From DAOUJI01 sp965219565 (GTDB lineage Bacteria > Chloroflexota > Dehalococcoidia > Lucifugimonadales > JAGWBF01): a DNA stretch of 64,000 nucleotides. The notes below the pieces were generated by a model. That model ran no database searches, was not told the DNA's origin, and saw nothing but the letters and a program-made list of their open reading frames with translations. Shown in pieces: positions 61,229 to 64,000 of the stretch. The first letter of the stretch is position 1. Every line of letters starts with the position of its first letter. The position numbers were made by a program, and so were the translations under genes. The DNA lies in NCBI GenBank assembly GCA_965219565.1, contig OZ244780.1, positions 2,852,001 through 2,916,000 on the forward strand, given 5' to 3'.

Positions 61229-62440
61229 ATGTCGGAAGCGCCTTTTGATATAGTGCTCCAGCGTCGTTACATGGAAACATTCAAGCATAGCCTCCAGCGC
61301 TCCTTGGGACTGCTCAGAAAAGGACTGGGGTCCCGGCCCAAAACGGCAATCGGGCTGGTTCTGGTCCTTGGAACTCTAGCCCTTATAGCCTGCACCCCTG
61401 ACAACGCCCAGTCCACCTTTGACCCCAAGGGTCCGGTAGCACAACAGCAGGCTGACCTCTTCTACCTCATCTTCTGGGCTGCCGTAGCCGTCTTCGTGGT
61501 AGTGGTCGGCGCCCTTCTTTATGCCATGTTCCGCTACCGGAGCAGGCCTGGACAGACAGAGATGCCGAAACAGACCCACGGCCACACCGGTTTGGAGATC
61601 ACTTGGACCATCTTCCCGGTCATCGTGCTGGCGATCATCGCGGTTCCCACCGTGATAGTCCTGTTCGACATCTCCGAAAAGCCGGCGCCCGAAGAAAACG
61701 CCCTGGAGGTCAACGTTATCGGCCACCAATGGTGGTTCGAGTTCGAGTACCCGGAGCAAGGGGTAGTCACCGCCAACCAGTTGCATATACCAGTTGACCG
61801 AAAGGTCCAATTCAACCTCCTATCGAGCGACGTGATCCACAGCTTCTGGATTCCCAAACTGGGCGGGAAGGTGGACGTCGTCCCCAACAACGATAACGGC
61901 CTTTGGCTTCAAGCCGACTCATCGTATTTCGACGAGCCGTTCCCCCAGACGTTGTACGCCCAGTGCGCAGAATTCTGCGGCGTAGCCCATGCGCACATGA
62001 AGTTCAGAGTGATAGTGGATACTCAGGAGGGATTCGACGCCTGGGTTGAACAGTATCACGCTCTTGCCGACGGTCCCGAACAGTCGTCGGACTTGGCCGA
62101 CAAAGGGAAAGTGCTTTTCGCCGACAAAGGCTGCCTGCTGTGCCACGACATCGCAGGGGCCGGAGTCGCAGCAGTACGTCAAGCCCGGCAGACCAGCTTC
62201 GAAGGCGGGGCCGCCCAGTTCCCAGGCCCGAACCTGACCAACCTCGGCACCAGGGAGATTCTGGCGGCGGGAGCCCTTAACCTTAATCGCGAGAACCTGA
62301 TTCGCTGGCTCACAGACCCTACTGAGGTCAAACCCGGAAACCGGATGGGACAGCTGGCCGACGTTTACAACAACCCAGACCTGGAGATGCAGCCCAACGA
62401 AGTCCTGGCGCTGGCCGAGTACTTGCTTAACCAGCGGTGA
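61229..62440 (+). CDS. Cytochrome c oxidase subunit II with fused cytochrome c domain (caa3 type)
   Basis: The 403-residue protein has a lipobox-like LALIACTPD, two membrane helices, the cupredoxin domain with GHQWWFEFEYPEQGVV and the CuA site CAEFCGVAHAHMKF. A C-terminal cytochrome c domain follows, with heme motif CLLCH in LFADKGCLLCHDIAGAG and the axial Met in GNRMGQL. The fused cytochrome marks a caa3-type oxidase that takes electrons directly. ATG at 61229 or 61271 could be the start. Confidence 0.94.
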   Translation: MSEAPFDIVLQRRYMETFKHSLQRSLGLLRKGLGSRPKTAIGLVLVLGTLALIACTPDNAQSTFDPKGPVAQQQADLFYLIFWAAVAVFVVVVGALLYAMFRYRSRPGQTEMPKQTHGHTGLEITWTIFPVIVLAIIAVPTVIVLFDISEKPAPEENALEVNVIGHQWWFEFEYPEQGVVTANQLHIPVDRKVQFNLLSSDVIHSFWIPKLGGKVDVVPNNDNGLWLQADSSYFDEPFPQTLYAQCAEFCGVAHAHMKFRVIVDTQEGFDAWVEQYHALADGPEQSSDLADKGKVLFADKGCLLCHDIAGAGVAAVRQARQTSFEGGAAQFPGPNLTNLGTREILAAGALNLNRENLIRWLTDPTEVKPGNRMGQLADVYNNPDLEMQPNEVLALAEYLLNQR

Positions 62441-62496
62441 TTTAGTGCGATAAAATGATTATTGTTTTTACCCGGTGCGGCAATTAGAGGAGTGCT

Positions 62497-64000
62497 ATGG
62501 TGACCTTGACTGAAACCATAAGCGGGGCTCTAAGGAGACCCACCTCCTACCAGGGTGTATGGGGTTGGATCACTACCGTCGACCACAAGAGGATAGGAAT
62601 CCTCTACGGTGTGACGGCCTTCATATTCTTCCTGCTGGCCGGGATCGAAGCCCTGATCATGAGGGTCCAACTGTCCGGGCCGGAGCAGAACCTTGTCAGC
62701 CCGGAGATTTTCAGTCAGCTGTTCACAATGCACGCGTTGAGCATGATATTCCTGGCCATCATGCCGATGGGCGCCGCCTTCTTCAACTACATGATACCCC
62801 TGATGATCGGGGCCAGGGACGTGGCGTTCCCCAGGATGAACGCCCTCTCCTACTGGCTGTTCCTTGGCGGCGGCATCGTTCTGAATTCAGGTTGGCTTGC
62901 GGGCGGCATTTCGCCGGACACCGGATGGTTCGCTTACGCCAACCTCACCGAGGAGCCGTACACCCTGGGCAACAGCATGGACTTCTACACCGTGGGGCTT
63001 GGAACGCTTGGAACCGCCTCGATGATAGCGGCGTTCAACTTTATTGTGACCATCGTAAACATGCGGGCGCCGGGAATGAGCCTCATGCGCATGCCAGTGT
63101 TCGTGTGGATGACGCTGGTCACCTCTCTGCTCATCATGCTTGCAATGCCGGTCATCACCGTGGGGCTTATAGAGCTCTACATGGACCGGAACTTCGGGTT
63201 CAACTTCTTCGACCCCGTGGCCAACGGAGACCCCATTCTGTGGCAGCATATCTTCTGGGTGTTCGGACATCCTGAGGTCTATATACTCATCCTGCCCGCT
63301 ATGGGGATAGTGACGGAAATCATCCCAACGTTCTCCCGTAAGCCCCTCTTCGGCTATCCTGTGGTGGTGCTTTCGGGCGTGATCATCGGATTCCTGGGAT
63401 GGGGCGTCTGGAGCCACCACATGTTCACGGTGGGGCTGGGGCCTTACGCCTCCGCCGCCTTTGCTATTAGCACCATGATCATCGCCATTCCCACAGGCGT
63501 GAAAATCTTCAACTGGATTGCCACCATGTGGGGAGGCCAAATCAAGTTCACCACGCCCATGCTATTCGCTATAGGGTTCATTATTCTGTTCATCGTGGGC
63601 GGACTGAGCGGAATCATGCACTCCTCCGCTCCATCGGACAATCAGCAGCAGGACACCTACTTCGTAGTGGCCCACATCCACTACGTGCTCTTTGGTGGCG
63701 CCATTTGGGCCCTGTTCGGCGGAATCTACTATTGGTGGCCCAAGTTCACGGGCACGATGCTTAGCGAAGGTCTGGGCAAGCTCCATTTCTGGGTGATGCT
63801 CCTGGGAATGAACCTGACATTCTTCCCAATGCACAACCTAGGCATGGACGGAATGCCACGGCGCATATACACCTACGCCGAGGGCATGGGATGGGACAAC
63901 CTGAACCTGCTGGCCACCGTCGGCGCATTTCTGATGGCTTCCTCGACCCTCATCTTCATTCACAACGCGTTCCGCAGCTTGAGGAAGGGCGAGAAGGCCC
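62497..64000 (+). CDS. Cytochrome c oxidase subunit I (partial, runs off the window)
   Basis: From ATG at 62497 behind AGAGGAG the frame is open to the window end (501 codons). It has WGWITTVDHKRIGILYGVTA, the low-spin heme His in FTMHALSMIFLAIMPMG, and the CuB/Tyr cross-link region VFGHPEVYILILPAMG of A-type heme-copper oxidases. The paired His lie in HSSAPSDNQQQD/FVVAHIHYVLFGG. It forms the proton-pumping catalytic core with the fused subunit II. The C-terminus lies outside the window. Confidence 0.95.
   Translation, partial: MVTLTETISGALRRPTSYQGVWGWITTVDHKRIGILYGVTAFIFFLLAGIEALIMRVQLSGPEQNLVSPEIFSQLFTMHALSMIFLAIMPMGAAFFNYMIPLMIGARDVAFPRMNALSYWLFLGGGIVLNSGWLAGGISPDTGWFAYANLTEEPYTLGNSMDFYTVGLGTLGTASMIAAFNFIVTIVNMRAPGMSLMRMPVFVWMTLVTSLLIMLAMPVITVGLIELYMDRNFGFNFFDPVANGDPILWQHIFWVFGHPEVYILILPAMGIVTEIIPTFSRKPLFGYPVVVLSGVIIGFLGWGVWSHHMFTVGLGPYASAAFAISTMIIAIPTGVKIFNWIATMWGGQIKFTTPMLFAIGFIILFIVGGLSGIMHSSAPSDNQQQDTYFVVAHIHYVLFGGAIWALFGGIYYWWPKFTGTMLSEGLGKLHFWVMLLGMNLTFFPMHNLGMDGMPRRIYTYAEGMGWDNLNLLATVGAFLMASSTLIFIHNAFRSLRKGEKA

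Overview
The window looks like a GC-rich chromosome segment of a Chloroflexota bacterium, most likely of the marine SAR202 / Dehalococcoidia-related type. The basis is gene content only: five class III (CaiB/BaiF) CoA-transferases, three luciferase-like flavin-dependent oxidoreductases, several crotonases, short-chain dehydrogenases and MaoC hydratases, isochorismatase-fold hydrolases and a molybdenum hydroxylase, alongside a CIRCE-controlled groESL and an aerobic caa3-type oxidase. No rRNA or tRNA gene was recognised, so the lineage is inferred.

Layout. 1-3.9 kb: the end of a DUF58 gene, a transglutaminase membrane protein, an OsmC-like gene with an in-frame TGA, and a small VOC protein. 3.8-8.5 kb: acyl-CoA synthetase and two crotonases around an IS110-type element. 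8.5-10.7 kb: groESL with promoter, CIRCE and terminator. 10.8-13.7 kb: two tandem SDRs plus two MaoC-type genes. 13.8-18 kb: an 11-residue-repeat protein, an MFS transporter, zinc-ribbon proteins, an isochorismatase-fold hydrolase and a flavin-dependent oxidoreductase. 18.2-22.2 kb: a three-subunit molybdenum hydroxylase operon. 22.4-24.2 kb: hydrolase, MarR regulator, a gene remnant and an antitoxin without a toxin. 24.4-27.3 kb: citramalate synthase and threonine synthase. 27.4-32.3 kb: an acyl-CoA operon including a thiolase-fold/DUF35 pair. 32.5-34.6 kb: a type II restriction-modification system with an NgoMIV-like endonuclease. 34.7-42.3 kb: phosphoesterase, CoA-transferases, flavin oxidoreductases and a two-component system. 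42.3-49.4 kb: SmpB and a membrane-proteostasis block (S41 protease, HflC, HflK, FtsH). 49.7-59 kb: DNA glycosylase, secreted metallopeptidase, CoA-transferase, a winged-helix/membrane-protein operon, a thioredoxin-like protein, a hidden glutaredoxin-like gene, a TreT-like glycosyltransferase and an SDR. 59.2-64 kb: heme A/O synthesis and cytochrome c oxidase subunits II (with fused cytochrome c) and I (cut by the window end).

The strongest observation is a pair of probable selenoprotein genes that ordinary gene calling splits or misses. The OsmC-like gene (2835-3395) and a 73-residue glutaredoxin-like gene (56171-56392, minus) each carry one in-frame TGA exactly where the family has its redox cysteine. 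In both, a short hairpin with a bulged base and a small apical loop begins 11-15 nt after the TGA, as expected of a bacterial SECIS. Other points of interest are an IS110-type recombinase whose upstream leader could encode a bridge RNA, an NgoMIV-like endonuclease next to an amino-methyltransferase, a thiolase-fold enzyme lacking both catalytic cysteines paired with a DUF35 protein (Ltp2/ChsH2-like), an HflC with four extra C-terminal repeats, and a possibly leaderless MarR gene.
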